The position numbers and the translations under genes were made by a program. Shown here one piece after another: positions 8,482-17,924 of a stretch of 64,000 nucleotides of DNA. The notes under the pieces were generated by a model, which saw only the letters and a program-made list of their open reading frames with translations, was not told the origin of the DNA and searched no databases. The stretch is from Salinirubellus litoreus (GTDB lineage Archaea; Halobacteriota; Halobacteria; Halobacteriales; Haloarculaceae): positions 186,001 through 250,000 of the forward strand of contig NZ_CP147842.1 in assembly GCF_037335815.1 (NCBI RefSeq). The letters run 5' to 3'. Positions within the stretch are counted from its first letter, which is position 1; the number at the start of each line of letters is the position of its first letter.

Positions 8482-9306
8482 TCACTCTACGATGGGTGTG
8501 GATTCGAGTGGCCGAGCGTCGGATTTGTAAGAGGCGTAGACCGACTCCGCCCACTCGCGTGCGTCTGATGCATCAGTATCGATCAACCCCTTTACGCTCC
8601 CGCTATCGGGATCGCAGCCGCTGATAGCGATTCGGTCATCGAAGAGGTTGAGCCCGTAGGACGGCACATCGTCGTGGATAAATCCAGTCATATTGTCGCA
8701 GTCGAGGATCTCGGAGGAAGCTTCCGGGTACATCGATATGACATATTTGGCGGCGCGCGACGAATCGATGATCTCGGTCTGCATCCCATCGAGAACTCGC
8801 CGTCTGAACAGTTCACGACAGGGTTCAATCAGGGTAATGCCGACTCCGAGGTACCGGAACCGATCGGTCTCTTCAAGCAGCGATCTGTATCGGTTTATCG
8901 GACGGTACGGGGCGTCGTATTCGGGGATGCACAGGGTCACTCCTGAACTCGGTTCGAGTGCGAATTCGGTAGCATCGTCAGGAAGCCAGTGCCAGATGTC
9001 ACGCAGCTTTCGCTCGGCGCTGACCAGAGCAATCAGCTCTTCCATCCCGGACGCGATTGCTTCTCCCGATTGTGTTATTTCGTACTTGTATCCGTCCTTG
9101 CGGGTCCAGTTGCGGTCTTCGAACTCATCCAGTGTCCGCCGTATCGTGGAGGACGAAACCCCGGTCAACTCACAGAGTTCAGAGCGACTTCGAGGACGCT
9201 CTGTCAGCGCGACGAGTGTCGGGACGCGGTGTTCGGACCGCGCGAGATACGCGATGTCACCGATTGGTGACTCAGTATTTTGGTGCGGTATGCTATCGTG
9301 GCCCAT
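8482..9306 (-). CDS. FilR1-type winged-helix transcriptional regulator
   Basis: 274 aa. An N-terminal winged HTH lies at about residues 15-85 (RSRSELCELTGVSSSTIRRTL, recognition helix). The C-terminal effector domain is of the methanogenesis-regulator (FilR1 middle) type: RYRSLLEETDRFRYLG, then EPCRELFRRRVLDG, SMYPEASSEI and VPSYGLNLFDDRIAI. Proteins of this family bind small ligands in the C-terminal domain. It is divergent from the zinc-ribbon remnant at 9387 and upstream of the OsmC operon on the same strand, so control of that operon is possible. Confidence 0.85.
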   Translation of the reverse strand: MGHDSIPHQNTESPIGDIAYLARSEHRVPTLVALTERPRSRSELCELTGVSSSTIRRTLDEFEDRNWTRKDGYKYEITQSGEAIASGMEELIALVSAERKLRDIWHWLPDDATEFALEPSSGVTLCIPEYDAPYRPINRYRSLLEETDRFRYLGVGITLIEPCRELFRRRVLDGMQTEIIDSSRAAKYVISMYPEASSEILDCDNMTGFIHDDVPSYGLNLFDDRIAISGCDPDSGSVKGLIDTDASDAREWAESVYASYKSDARPLESTPIVE

Positions 9307-9386
9307 GAGTCGAGTACGTATACGAGCCTGAAAACGATTGGTTCCACTTACAATACGATGCCGAGTGATTTACTGTCTCTGCCTAA

Positions 9387-9845
9387 GCAGCCAATTCAGG
9401 TGAGTGGCGACACGCAGACTTTTTTATCGACAGTGCTGGCGTCTGCTCGCGGTGCTCTGCCAAACTCGAAACGGCCGTTGATGTGTGTGAAAACCACGAC
9501 GCCAGTACCGGGGTTTGTGACGAATGCGAGAGATGCTATGCGATGACGTTCGACCTCTACTGTCCGAACTGCAACTACGACCCGAACTCCATCGCGCCCG
9601 GGACCAGCCTGGCCAACACGGAGCCGCTGGCGTGTCTCACTGCTCATGGACTCAATCCATTCACCCCCGAATCACTCGATCGTGCGAGCCGAACGCTTGC
9701 CCACGATGACCAGGACGTCGTTTCGACGGACCCGTTAGAGTCTCGGCTCACATTTACCGCCAACGGGCATAGCATCACGTTGGTACTCGACGAAGAAGTC
9801 TCGGTGATTGCTGTTACGCGAAGCGAGACCGGCGAAACCGCCTGA
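9387..9845 (+). pseudogene. 5'-truncated winged-helix/zinc-ribbon regulator (C-terminal half only)
   Basis: The frame is open from 9387. Similarity to the zinc-ribbon half of the 2292-3287 regulator starts near 9438: GVCSRCSAKLETAV then CENHDAS, CDECERCYAM, CPNCNYD and the beta-rich tail LTFTANGHSITLVLDEEVSVI. The winged-helix half is missing. The first usable start codon (GTG at 9483) lies inside the homology, so this is a remnant unless expressed as a stand-alone zinc-ribbon protein. It is convergent with the methyltransferase at 9865-10932. Confidence 0.7.
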
Positions 9846-9864
9846 TGAGGATACTCTCTGAAAT

Positions 9865-10932
9865 TCAACGCTTGTGTGCAATCCCCATACTCGCTGGCCC
9901 GTTCAAATGCTGAATCTGGACGTCCTCGAAGCCCGCGTCCTCCGCCCACGACACGAACTGCTCGCCAGTGTAGTCGAAGGCGTCACCGTAGTACACGAGC
10001 ATGTTCAGCGACATCATCAGGCCCATGGTATTTGCCTGGCGGTCGTCGTCGATGATGTGGTCGATAGCGACGAAGGTTCCGCCCGGGTTGACAGCGTCGT
10101 AGAACTTCTCCATGAGCGTCTTTTTCGTCTCCAGGTTCTCCTGATGGAGGACCAGACTCGCTGTCACGAGGTCCGCGTCGGGAATGGGCTCCTCGTTGTA
10201 ATCGCTGCTGACGGCGTCGATCCGATCCTCAAGGCCGTCAGCCTGGATGCGCTCGTGGGCCAGTTCAGCCACCTCCGGCAGGTCCGTCGTAGTGATCGAA
10301 AGGTGGGGTTCGCGTCGGGCCACGATCCGAGACAGGTCGCCGAGAGCACCTCCAACGTCCGTCATCGAATCGTAGTCCGAGAAATCGAACTGCTTGGCAA
10401 ACGCGACGAAGTTCCCCTTCGACAGCCCGGCCATCCCCTCGGCGAACGCCTCCAGTTCCATGGGGTCATCGTACATCTCCTCCCACAGCGGTTCGCCCGT
10501 CTCATCGATGACTCCCTGTGGTTCGCCTGTTCGCAGACTCTCTTCGAGCCCTCCCCACACGTCGTAGGTTTGCTGGTTGAAGATGTCGATTGCGCCACCG
10601 ATGTACCGTGGATCGTTCTTGTTCAAGAATGCCGCAGTCTCCGGGGTGTTCCGATACCGAGGGTCGTCCCCGTCGCCGTCGCGTTCGAGGAACCCGAGCG
10701 ACGCGAGCGTGTCGAGAAAATCTCTGGTCGCTCGTGGATGCAGGTCAAGTTTCCGTTCGATCTCGGAGGCTCGAAGCCCTCCGTCTGCGAGAACAGTAAA
10801 AAGTTCGAGATCGACGGCTGCACCCAACACTTTCGTCCCCCAAAACCCCGTCGCCACCTGCATGATGTGTTCCGGATCCGGTTCACTTTCTTCGGGCGTG
10901 TGTTCTCTTTCGTCTGATGTGGTTTCTGCCAT
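9865..10932 (-). CDS. O-methyltransferase (COMT / family 2-like)
   Basis: 355 aa. An N-terminal winged dimerisation domain (GLRASEIERKLDLHPRATRD then FLDTLASLGFLERDG) is followed by a SAM domain: MTDVGGALGDLSRIVARR, TTDLPEVAELA, NPGGTFVAIDHI. This is the caffeate / acetylserotonin O-methyltransferase layout and usual length. The catalytic His region reads LVLHQEN where most relatives have LHDW; His is kept but the neighbours differ. Related to 13605-14627 and to the fragment at 37503-37660. Substrate probably a small phenolic or quinone-like compound (inference). Confidence 0.88.
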   Translation of the reverse strand: MAETTSDEREHTPEESEPDPEHIMQVATGFWGTKVLGAAVDLELFTVLADGGLRASEIERKLDLHPRATRDFLDTLASLGFLERDGDGDDPRYRNTPETAAFLNKNDPRYIGGAIDIFNQQTYDVWGGLEESLRTGEPQGVIDETGEPLWEEMYDDPMELEAFAEGMAGLSKGNFVAFAKQFDFSDYDSMTDVGGALGDLSRIVARREPHLSITTTDLPEVAELAHERIQADGLEDRIDAVSSDYNEEPIPDADLVTASLVLHQENLETKKTLMEKFYDAVNPGGTFVAIDHIIDDDRQANTMGLMMSLNMLVYYGDAFDYTGEQFVSWAEDAGFEDVQIQHLNGPASMGIAHKR

Positions 10933-11445
10933 GCGTACTCACCGTGTAGTTGGACAGCGTCGGTCGTGCTTCCGCGTCACGTTCTGCGTGATACTCCGTG
11001 CCGACAATCGTCCACGAGGTCATTTAGCGGGCATTGGCGGCTGGCACCGTGCCCTCACGACTCACCTACTGGTACTGTTGGGAGGACAAAAAGTATAATC
11101 TGTATGAGGTTTCAGTAAGCACACTGTCTGTCTGATCCACTCTGTACGCCGTGTCTCGGCGACACAGGCGCGCTACTGGCTACGGCTCGGTTCTGACTGG
11201 CGCGGGGGATGGGGTTCGAAGGCTCTACGAAGTCATATGTAGAAACCAGGACTCGGACGAGATTCGAATCAGGCATCGTATTCTCGTTCTGTCTCGTCGG
11301 GTGAACTCGGTTCGCCGTCCGAGAAGACTGATCGCGGACCTGGATTCGTTTGTGACCAGGTGATAGAACAGGTGGAGGTTGATTTCAGTGCCCCGGAGCA
11401 CTTCCGAACATCCAGTTACTTCGGTTGTGTATCGGAGGCCGATTG
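10933..11445. other. Non-coding gap
   Basis: About 510 bp between the methyltransferase start and the 3' end of the fusion regulator. A TATA-like stretch (AAAAGTATAATC near 11088) faces away from the methyltransferase start. No convincing gene, RNA or repeat. It may contain decayed transposase sequence downstream of the fusion gene, but none is readable. Confidence 0.4.
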
Positions 11446-12960
11446 TCAGACCGAGTTCGACCGCGTTACGGCTGTCACGACAGTCGATTCGGTATTCGCT
11501 GTACTGCTGTCTCGAACCTCGTGAGCGAATTCTAGAACAGCTTTGTAGGAACGATCGAGCTGTCGCGCAATTTGCGTGATTTCTGTTGTGTTCATCTCTC
11601 GGATGATATGGGTCATTTCCGGAATGGAAAGCTGATGGTCGGCGAAGAGCGTCCCCGTCAGGTCGTTGAATTTGCCATCGCAAGTGTGGCACTTGTACCG
11701 TTGTGCGCCCTTGCTCGTCGTTCCTTTCTTGATCGTATCCATACTGTCGCAGTTCGGACATCGAGTTCCATCCGGCCACCGAGAGCGTCGGAGCGTCTGT
11801 AGGCAGTCCTCGGTGTCTGGAAGACTGACCGAATCATCGCTCTCCTGTCTGTCTGTGGAAGAGACCTCACTAGAGGAATGACTCACAACCCGCTTGTTCG
11901 CAGCTCCCTCCAAGTCACGATCAGTCCCGGAGTCGTTGCGGCTGACATCTACGACAGTGAGATTCTCATCGAGGGTCAGGTGGAGCTCCGCTCCATCACA
12001 TATGGCTGTCACGCGAATCCGAACGGGATTTCTGGACACGACCGTCTGTTCCTTTTTGAGGCGATCGAACAACCGGCCGCAGACCTCGGGGTCGTCGAGG
12101 CCGTAGGTCATGTCGAATCCGTGCTCGTGGTAAAACGCGACGACCGCAGGATGGTCGAAGACAGCCACCCACGCAGGATAGGACGCGCTGTGCTTGCAGA
12201 CCGAGCACACGTAGCTGACCCGGGCTTCGTTCCAGCCACCACGTATCGACGTGCCGCAATTGGGACAGAGTTCCTCCGACGGAGCGTCGTGGGAATCACA
12301 GATCTCCAGGGATTCCTCGATCGGTCCGGAACATTCCGGACAAACACCCCTGATGAGTAACTTGACGGTTTGAACGTACTCAATCGTTCCTGCCACGAAT
12401 ACCCCCTCGGGCGTCCGATGGGACAAGCCGGCGGGGTTGAAGTCGTCGTAGACGATGAGCGTTCCCTCGGGCGTCTGTTCGGTAGACTCAGGGCCAAGAT
12501 TCCCTTCGCACTCGGTACAGATCTGATAGAGTCGCTCGTCCTCGTAACTGAGTTCCACTGGCGCACCACAGTGGTAGCAGGACCGAGGAATCTCGGTTGG
12601 CGAGAGGTGACGCGTTTCGAGACCCGATCCCGCGATAACTGCCCGGACGATTTTGAGCCCGGAGTTTCGAAGCCGGTAGCCGTCCTCGATTTCCTCGACG
12701 TAGTGGCCGACCAACTTGTCGAGGTGATAGCTGAAATTCCCGCTGTCACGCACGCCGACGCGGTTCAGCAGTTGTGAAAACGAAACGGCGTTGTTCTGTA
12801 CACGGGGATCGTAGACCTCCCACAGTGCCAGCAGGATGGCCAATCGAATCTCGTCGCTCAACAGTTTGAACGCCTCGGTTACGTGGGGTTCGGCGGCCCC
12901 GGCCGCTAGTTCAAGCGGAGATTCGGGTATATCTGACTCTGGCTCTTCCATGTGATACAT
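11446..12960 (-). CDS. Winged-helix/zinc-ribbon regulator fused to an IS1595-type transposase zinc ribbon
   Basis: About 504 aa from the ATG at 12960 (an ATG at 12951 is equally likely). Residues about 1-360 match the 2292-3287 family: ArsR-like helix (HVTEAFKLLSDEIRLAILLAL, FSYHLDKLVGHYV), Cys motifs CYHCG/CTECE, CPECS/CDSH and CPNCG/CSVCK, and tail LHLTLDENLTVVDVS. After an acidic, Ser-rich linker, the last 120 residues read as the transposase zinc-ribbon plus HTH of IS1595-like elements: CLQTLRRSRWPDGTRCPNC, YKCHTCDGKFNDLTGTLF, EITQIARQLDRSYKAVL. No DDE catalytic domain follows. A fused or domesticated DNA-binding module is the likely reading. Divergent from the HxlR gene. Confidence 0.8.
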   Translation of the reverse strand: MYHMEEPESDIPESPLELAAGAAEPHVTEAFKLLSDEIRLAILLALWEVYDPRVQNNAVSFSQLLNRVGVRDSGNFSYHLDKLVGHYVEEIEDGYRLRNSGLKIVRAVIAGSGLETRHLSPTEIPRSCYHCGAPVELSYEDERLYQICTECEGNLGPESTEQTPEGTLIVYDDFNPAGLSHRTPEGVFVAGTIEYVQTVKLLIRGVCPECSGPIEESLEICDSHDAPSEELCPNCGTSIRGGWNEARVSYVCSVCKHSASYPAWVAVFDHPAVVAFYHEHGFDMTYGLDDPEVCGRLFDRLKKEQTVVSRNPVRIRVTAICDGAELHLTLDENLTVVDVSRNDSGTDRDLEGAANKRVVSHSSSEVSSTDRQESDDSVSLPDTEDCLQTLRRSRWPDGTRCPNCDSMDTIKKGTTSKGAQRYKCHTCDGKFNDLTGTLFADHQLSIPEMTHIIREMNTTEITQIARQLDRSYKAVLEFAHEVRDSSTANTESTVVTAVTRSNSV

Positions 12961-13093
12961 TACCACGTATTGGGGAAAAAGGTGTGGCGAGTGTCGTAGT
13001 CGTCGGCTCAGAATATCTGACGCCTCTCCATGTTGACGGGTGATTCTTTTTTGTGGCTGTGTGTGGTAGATGTTCACACACAGGTGTTCGCTG

Positions 13094-13471
13094 ATGCCAC
13101 CAAATTCCCACGAGTCCGAAACCGGCGACGATAATCATTTTTCGGTGTGCCCGATGACACAAGCGTTCGAGGAGATCGGATCGAAATGGCGACTCGTCAT
13201 CTTGCACTACCTCGTGATGAATGGTGAACAGCGGTTCAACAGCATAAAAGAGGATACGCCTGCTGATTCCTCTACTCTCTCACGGGTTCTCAAGGAACTG
13301 GAGGAGCGAGACCTCATTCGGCGGCGTCTAGAAGATCGCCCCATTGCCACGTACTATGACCTGACCGAGAAAGGCGAATCACTCGCTATCATGTTCGATG
13401 ATATCGAAGCTTGGGCTGACGATTGGACCGACGCGGACAGCGAGAGCGAGTCATTACCCAATTCGGAATGA
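13094..13471 (+). CDS. HxlR-family winged-helix regulator
   Basis: 125 aa from the ATG at 13094. Typical HxlR layout: FSVCPMTQAFEEIGSKWRLVILHYL, then RFNSIKEDTP, STLSRVLKELEERDLI and YDLTEKGESL. The N-terminal Cys in SVCPM is the residue used for thiol or quinone sensing in HypR/QsrR-like relatives. It sits 133 bp upstream of, and co-directional with, the methyltransferase at 13605 and is divergent from the fusion regulator. Probably a redox- or quinone-responsive switch for this cluster (inference). Confidence 0.9.
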   Translation: MPPNSHESETGDDNHFSVCPMTQAFEEIGSKWRLVILHYLVMNGEQRFNSIKEDTPADSSTLSRVLKELEERDLIRRRLEDRPIATYYDLTEKGESLAIMFDDIEAWADDWTDADSESESLPNSE

Positions 13472-13604
13472 GTGATGATTCGGACTTACCGATAGTTACT
13501 AAGTGGTACTGCTATCACAAAATCCTATAAATATCACATAAATTATATATCTCGCCGAAACGTCATTCGTGATGTGGTCACAACGACCACGGAGGCGAAC
13601 ACAC

Positions 13605-14627
13605 ATGCCAGACCAAGGCCCCACACCCGGTCACCTCATGGAACTTGGCTTCGGTTTCCAGGCGTCGAAGACCCTTCTGACGGCAGTCGAACTCGGCGTG
13701 TTCGACACGCTCGCTGCCGGACCCAAGACGCGTGAAGATATCGAAGACGAACTCGGCCTCCATCCCCGAGGTTCGGAGGATTTCCTCGACGCACTCGTCG
13801 CGTTGAATGTCCTCGACCGCGAGGAGGGTCGATACCGGAACACGCCCGCGACCGAGGCATTCCTCGTCTCGGGGACTCCCTCCTACATCGGCGGATTGCT
13901 GGAGATGGCCAACGACCGCCTCTACGGCTTTTGGGGAGATCTCGAAGAGGCACTCCGGACGGGACGGCCAACCAACGAACTCGAAGACGACCAGACCCAC
14001 CCCTTCACGGAAGCCATCTACCAGAGCGACGAGAACCTCGAACAATTCGTCGGTGCGATGACCGGGCTGAGTATGGGCGTAGCGAACGCGCTCGCACGTG
14101 AATTCCCGTGGTCGGAGCACGAGACAGTAGTCGATTTAGGAACCAGTGAGGGAGTTGTCCCGACGCGAATCGCCGAAGAGAACGAACACATCACCGCCAT
14201 CGGCCTCGACCTGCCACGAGTCGAACCGCACTTCCGTGAATTCACAAGTGACAGTCCCGCAACCGACCGTATCGAATTCCGAACCGGCGATTTCTTCGGT
14301 ACCGATCCCCTCCCTCCGGCAGATGTCTACGTCCTCGGGCATATCCTTCACGACTGGAGTCTCGATCGGAAACAGGAGATCCTCAAAAAAGTGTCCGAGG
14401 CGGTGAACTCGGGCGGTACTGTCATCGTCTATGGGACGATGATCGACGAGGAACGCCGCGAGGCTGAAATGCCGCTGCTAATGAGTTTGAACATATTGGT
14501 CGAAACACCGAACGGATTCGACTACACACCGAGTCAGTGTGTCCAGTGGCTGCACGAGGTCGGGTTTGAAGGCGGCGAGGCCAGAGAGTTGCCCGGTCCC
14601 GAGACGATGGTTCTGGCGCGCAAGTAA
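13605..14627 (+). CDS. O-methyltransferase (COMT / family 2-like)
   Basis: 340 aa from the ATG at 13605, preceded by GGAGG about 9 nt upstream. Dimerisation domain at about residues 10-85 (TREDIEDELGLHPRGSEDFL). SAM domain: VVDLGTSEGVVPTRIAEE, GLDLPRVEP, and canonical catalytic LGHILHDWSLDRKQEILKK. C-terminus PGPETMVLARK. Unlike the paralogue at 9865-10932 it keeps the LHDW motif, so it is probably an active O-methyltransferase. The HxlR gene just upstream is the likely regulator. Confidence 0.9.
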   Translation: MPDQGPTPGHLMELGFGFQASKTLLTAVELGVFDTLAAGPKTREDIEDELGLHPRGSEDFLDALVALNVLDREEGRYRNTPATEAFLVSGTPSYIGGLLEMANDRLYGFWGDLEEALRTGRPTNELEDDQTHPFTEAIYQSDENLEQFVGAMTGLSMGVANALAREFPWSEHETVVDLGTSEGVVPTRIAEENEHITAIGLDLPRVEPHFREFTSDSPATDRIEFRTGDFFGTDPLPPADVYVLGHILHDWSLDRKQEILKKVSEAVNSGGTVIVYGTMIDEERREAEMPLLMSLNILVETPNGFDYTPSQCVQWLHEVGFEGGEARELPGPETMVLARK

Positions 14628-14987
14628 CGCTGTTGTGGGACGCATCTGTATCCCGCAAACTCCCAAAGCTCAACCCTTCACGCCGGAGAGGTTGATTCGT
14701 TCGACAGCTGAACTGGAGTCTGAAGTCAGTCCACCGTGACGTAGACCCGACCGAAGAGGAGCTCGTCGTTCTCGTGTGTTTCGTCGGTTCCAGACCAGTC
14801 GTCGTGAACGTTGACATCCCCGCTCCTGGATAGCCTCTTCGTCAACTGACGCCGGTTCCGGATATCTGTCGTCTTTCCCTGCTGACTCCGCTGTGAATTC
14901 GGAACGATTTCCAAAACACGTTACTAGTTAACAATTAAAACAGAAAAATATCAGTAATACAGATTCAATAGCCCCTTTCCCCTTCGA
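14628..14987. other. Non-coding gap
   Basis: 360 bp between convergent genes. It is AT-rich at 14915-14965 (ACTAGTTAACAATTAAAA). No supported gene or RNA seen. Confidence 0.4.
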
Positions 14988-15398
14988 TTATTCCAGTTCT
15001 AGTTGTTCTGCGAACGATTGCTTGTCGAAGTAATCCCGCCAAGATGTGATTCCATCCTCGGTGACATCGATTATCGTTACGCCGGGTAGAGCAACCGTTT
15101 GCCCGGTCGGCGGAATACCGTTAAATTCTGCTTCGTGAGTACCGTGAATCGTCACCTCCACCGCCGTCGCTCGTTCGTCCCCCGAGATGACACGGTGTTG
15201 TTCGTAGCGGACGTCCGGAAACGCCTCGAATACTTCTGCTGTAAATCCTTGAAGTTCGGATTTGCTCAGTTTGTCCTGAAAAGGATCGGAAAACGTAATA
15301 TCCTCGGCGAATTCAGCCATCAACCGTTCAGTATCGTGGTCGTTGAAAGCCTCCATGGCCTGCGCGATTGTGGGGTCCAGATCGGTGGTTTCTGCCAT
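14988..15398 (-). CDS. SnoaL-like (NTF2-fold) protein
   Basis: 136 aa. NTF2-like pattern: AMEAFNDHDTERLMAEFAED, ITFSDPFQ, AEVFEAFPDVRYEQHRVIS, GIPPTGQTVALPGVTIIDV and SWRDYFDK. This is the ester-cyclase-like / SnoaL group; reaction unknown. It stands alone between two methyltransferase genes and resembles the SnoaL-like protein of the 6413-8249 operon in overall plan. Confidence 0.82.
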   Translation of the reverse strand: MAETTDLDPTIAQAMEAFNDHDTERLMAEFAEDITFSDPFQDKLSKSELQGFTAEVFEAFPDVRYEQHRVISGDERATAVEVTIHGTHEAEFNGIPPTGQTVALPGVTIIDVTEDGITSWRDYFDKQSFAEQLELE

Positions 15399-15892
15399 TG
15401 GTAGTCAGCTCTATTGACGTTCTCTGCAACAACTCCTCTCCCACTCTTCTTCTCTTCGGAGAGAACGGTTTCTAGTAATTATCGTGCTACGAGATAACAT
15501 TTCACACCCCGGCGAAAGTATTCTATGAGTGGAATCATGGCTGGTCGAAAAACAACACAGCTCAGAGTCCAAGACAGATGATCGCCCGGAGGCGTCGAGA
15601 TTGTATTCCGATCGAGCGTAGCGATGTTGTTCTCCTTCGATGGGCAAGCGATGGAGCAGTCTCCACTGGTTTCGCGTACAGCCAAACAGGAGACTTCCCG
15701 AGAAATTCAATCTGATTTATATTTCCCGGACATCTCGACAACAGCCTTTCACTGACGGTGTCTAGCTATGATACCCTATGATTAGACCCATCAATAGGAA
15801 GAGCCTTCACATTTGTTATCAAATAGCACACATGGAACACAGTAGATCAAAACAGGTGGACACGGCTTTGGGCTGTATGCCTGTGATCCGTC
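15399..15892. other. Non-coding gap, divergent promoter region
   Basis: About 490 bp separating the divergent SnoaL-like gene and the methyltransferase at 15893. Local AT-rich stretches lie at 15715-15725 and 15765-15830. No supported ORF; the possible frames lack protein character. Confidence 0.4.
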
Positions 15893-16678
15893 ATGAGTGA
15901 AGAGACCGAGTTCGACGAAGAGCGAATTGCGGCGATGGAGCGTATCTATCGGACAACATCGATGGTCGAACGACGGCAACGAGTCAGGGACGCGTTGGCC
16001 CTCAAGCCGGGCGAACACGTCCTCTCGGTCGGGACCGGGCCGGGATTCGAATCACGAGGGTTGGCTAAGGATGTCGGCGAGAATGGTCGAGTGCACGGGA
16101 TCGATACCGCGGAACCGATGCTAGCGACCGCCCGTGAGCGGTGTGAAGACCAGCCGTGGGCAACGTTTGAGCAGGGCGACGCTGCGAATCTGCCTATTGA
16201 AGACGGAGCGTTCGATGCGGCTGCCGCTGTCCAAGTCTACGAGTATGTTCCCGACCTCAACACCGCGTTCGATGAGTTGTATCGTGCTCTCCGTCCCGGC
16301 GGACGGGCCGTCGTCTTAACCTCCGACACGAGCACGATGACGTACCACGCCGCGGATGAGGCGCGTTCAGAGCAGATCGTCGATACGTTCGCCGCCCATT
16401 ATACCCAACCGCGTCTCGCCCGGACAATCAAGCCGAAACTCGAACAGGCGAACTTCGAGGTGAACGATCAGGATGTATATGTTCACTTCGAGACCGAACT
16501 GACCGAGGACGCGGTCAGTGGAGCGTTCATCCCGGCTCTCAAGGAGATTGCTACCGAACAGGGCGGCGTCGACGAAGTCGATGTCGAAGCGTGGGTTGAC
16601 GACCTCCACGAGCGGGCCGAAGCAGGCGAGTATTTCTTCAACTACAACCAGTACCTCTTCGTGGTCGAAAAGCCGTAG
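15893..16678 (+). CDS. SAM-dependent methyltransferase
   Basis: 261 aa. Class I (UbiE/Methyltransf_11-like) motifs: motif I VLSVGTGPGFESRGLAKDV, motif II GIDTAEPMLATARERC, FEQGDAANLPIEDGAFDAA and ALRPGGRAVVLTSD. The C-terminal lid ends FFNYNQYLFVVEKP, as in arsenite- or demethylmenaquinone-type small-molecule methyltransferases. Substrate unknown. Single gene. Confidence 0.87.
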   Translation: MSEETEFDEERIAAMERIYRTTSMVERRQRVRDALALKPGEHVLSVGTGPGFESRGLAKDVGENGRVHGIDTAEPMLATARERCEDQPWATFEQGDAANLPIEDGAFDAAAAVQVYEYVPDLNTAFDELYRALRPGGRAVVLTSDTSTMTYHAADEARSEQIVDTFAAHYTQPRLARTIKPKLEQANFEVNDQDVYVHFETELTEDAVSGAFIPALKEIATEQGGVDEVDVEAWVDDLHERAEAGEYFFNYNQYLFVVEKP

Positions 16679-16753
16679 GAGGGCACCTAATCAGAAACAG
16701 GTCGATAGAATTTCTCTTCCGTACTCCTCCCATGATGAATCCGCTCTGTGTAT

Positions 16754-17647
16754 TCAGCAGATTCGCCTAATTACGTGATATATCTGGAACTTCGAAGGAT
16801 TAGTCCGGTCCAGGCTACCGGTTCCCGACCCACTAGCGGCTACTAGTAGTTCTCGAATGTGGAACGCCCACAGCGTCTGCGTCCCGCGGAAGTCATACCC
16901 GGTCTCGAAGCCACCGTACACGATCAAATCCGTCTCATCCGAGTCACCAACGCTCGTTACCCCGTCGGTGTCGTCGTCGAACTCGGTGTCCTCACCCCCA
17001 GAGACGGTGTGTTCGAGGCCCGGACAGACGACGAACATCGTGAGGAGGCCACCCCAGTCCCGGTAGCTCGCCCAGCCGAACGCCTCGGTCTCACCGCGCT
17101 GCTGGAGCGCACCGATGATGGGGAGATATGCCTCCTGTGGGTTGATGATCGAATATCGGTCCGAGGCGATCTGCCAGCGGAACGTGACGTCGTAGCCGAG
17201 GGCACACAGCGCCTTCCGGGGCTCGTCGACGATGTCCTGGTGGTCGCAGATACGAACCAACGGGTCCGACGACGCTCTCGTCGCAAGCTCGTCGAGTGAA
17301 CACCCCGCATCGTCCTCGAGCACGTCGACATCCAATCCGTGAATGTCGCGAATTGCCTCGGTATCGACAGTCCCGTCGACGCCCACGAACTCGTTGGTCG
17401 CCCAGAGCTCTCCGGAACTCGCCTGCGGGAGCGTCGCGATGACCTCCTTCAGCGATCGGGGATCGGGATCGAGACACCGAGCTTCCGATGAAACCGCATC
17501 AGGATAGTCGCCCTGGTCGGCCGGAGTGAGGCCAGCAAAGGAGAGGGTCGTCTCACAGGCGAGCAGGTCTGCGACCGGAACGGTCGCCGCTATCGAGCGT
17601 GGCGCGTCGTCACCGGTGGCTGTGTCTGGTTGTGTTGGCGTGGACAT
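16754..17647 (-). pseudogene. DUF932-like plasmid/phage protein, probably 3'-truncated
   Basis: 297 aa from the ATG at 17647. The central part resembles phage/plasmid DUF932 proteins: YSIINPQEAYLPIIGALQQR, EAFGWASYRDWGGLLTMFVV and YGGFETGYDFRGTQTLWAF. The last 35 residues (Ser/Gly-rich, ending HVIRRIC) do not look like a continuation and the family is usually longer, so the 3' end is probably lost. Such proteins are carried by mobile elements; function unknown. Assignment is tentative. Confidence 0.5.
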
Positions 17648-17924
17648 GATCGTCGAAGGCCGAGGCTCTCGATGGTTGGAGAACGCGGCTGGTTCGCCCC
17701 TCAATCTATTAGAAGAGATAAATCACGCCCGTACTGCAAATTGCCGTGAGGTACGACCTTCGAATCACGAGGGATCGGTATTCGGCGCTTGTCGCCTCGT
17801 TGTCCACTATCCCTCGGACCTCCTGAAGCGTATTGATACTGTACCAAGCAAGTCCATACGAGAGGCACGTTCCGACGAGGATCAGACGAGCAAACACGAT
17901 CACAACACGGTCCCTGTGCGTTCA

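Noticed and set aside
9874..10917. 347-codon plus-strand ORF
   Set aside because: Shadow of the O-methyltransferase on the minus strand.
11225..11779. 184-codon minus-strand ORF overlapping the fusion regulator
   Set aside because: Different frame of the transposase-ribbon tail; Arg/Ser-rich shadow without motifs.
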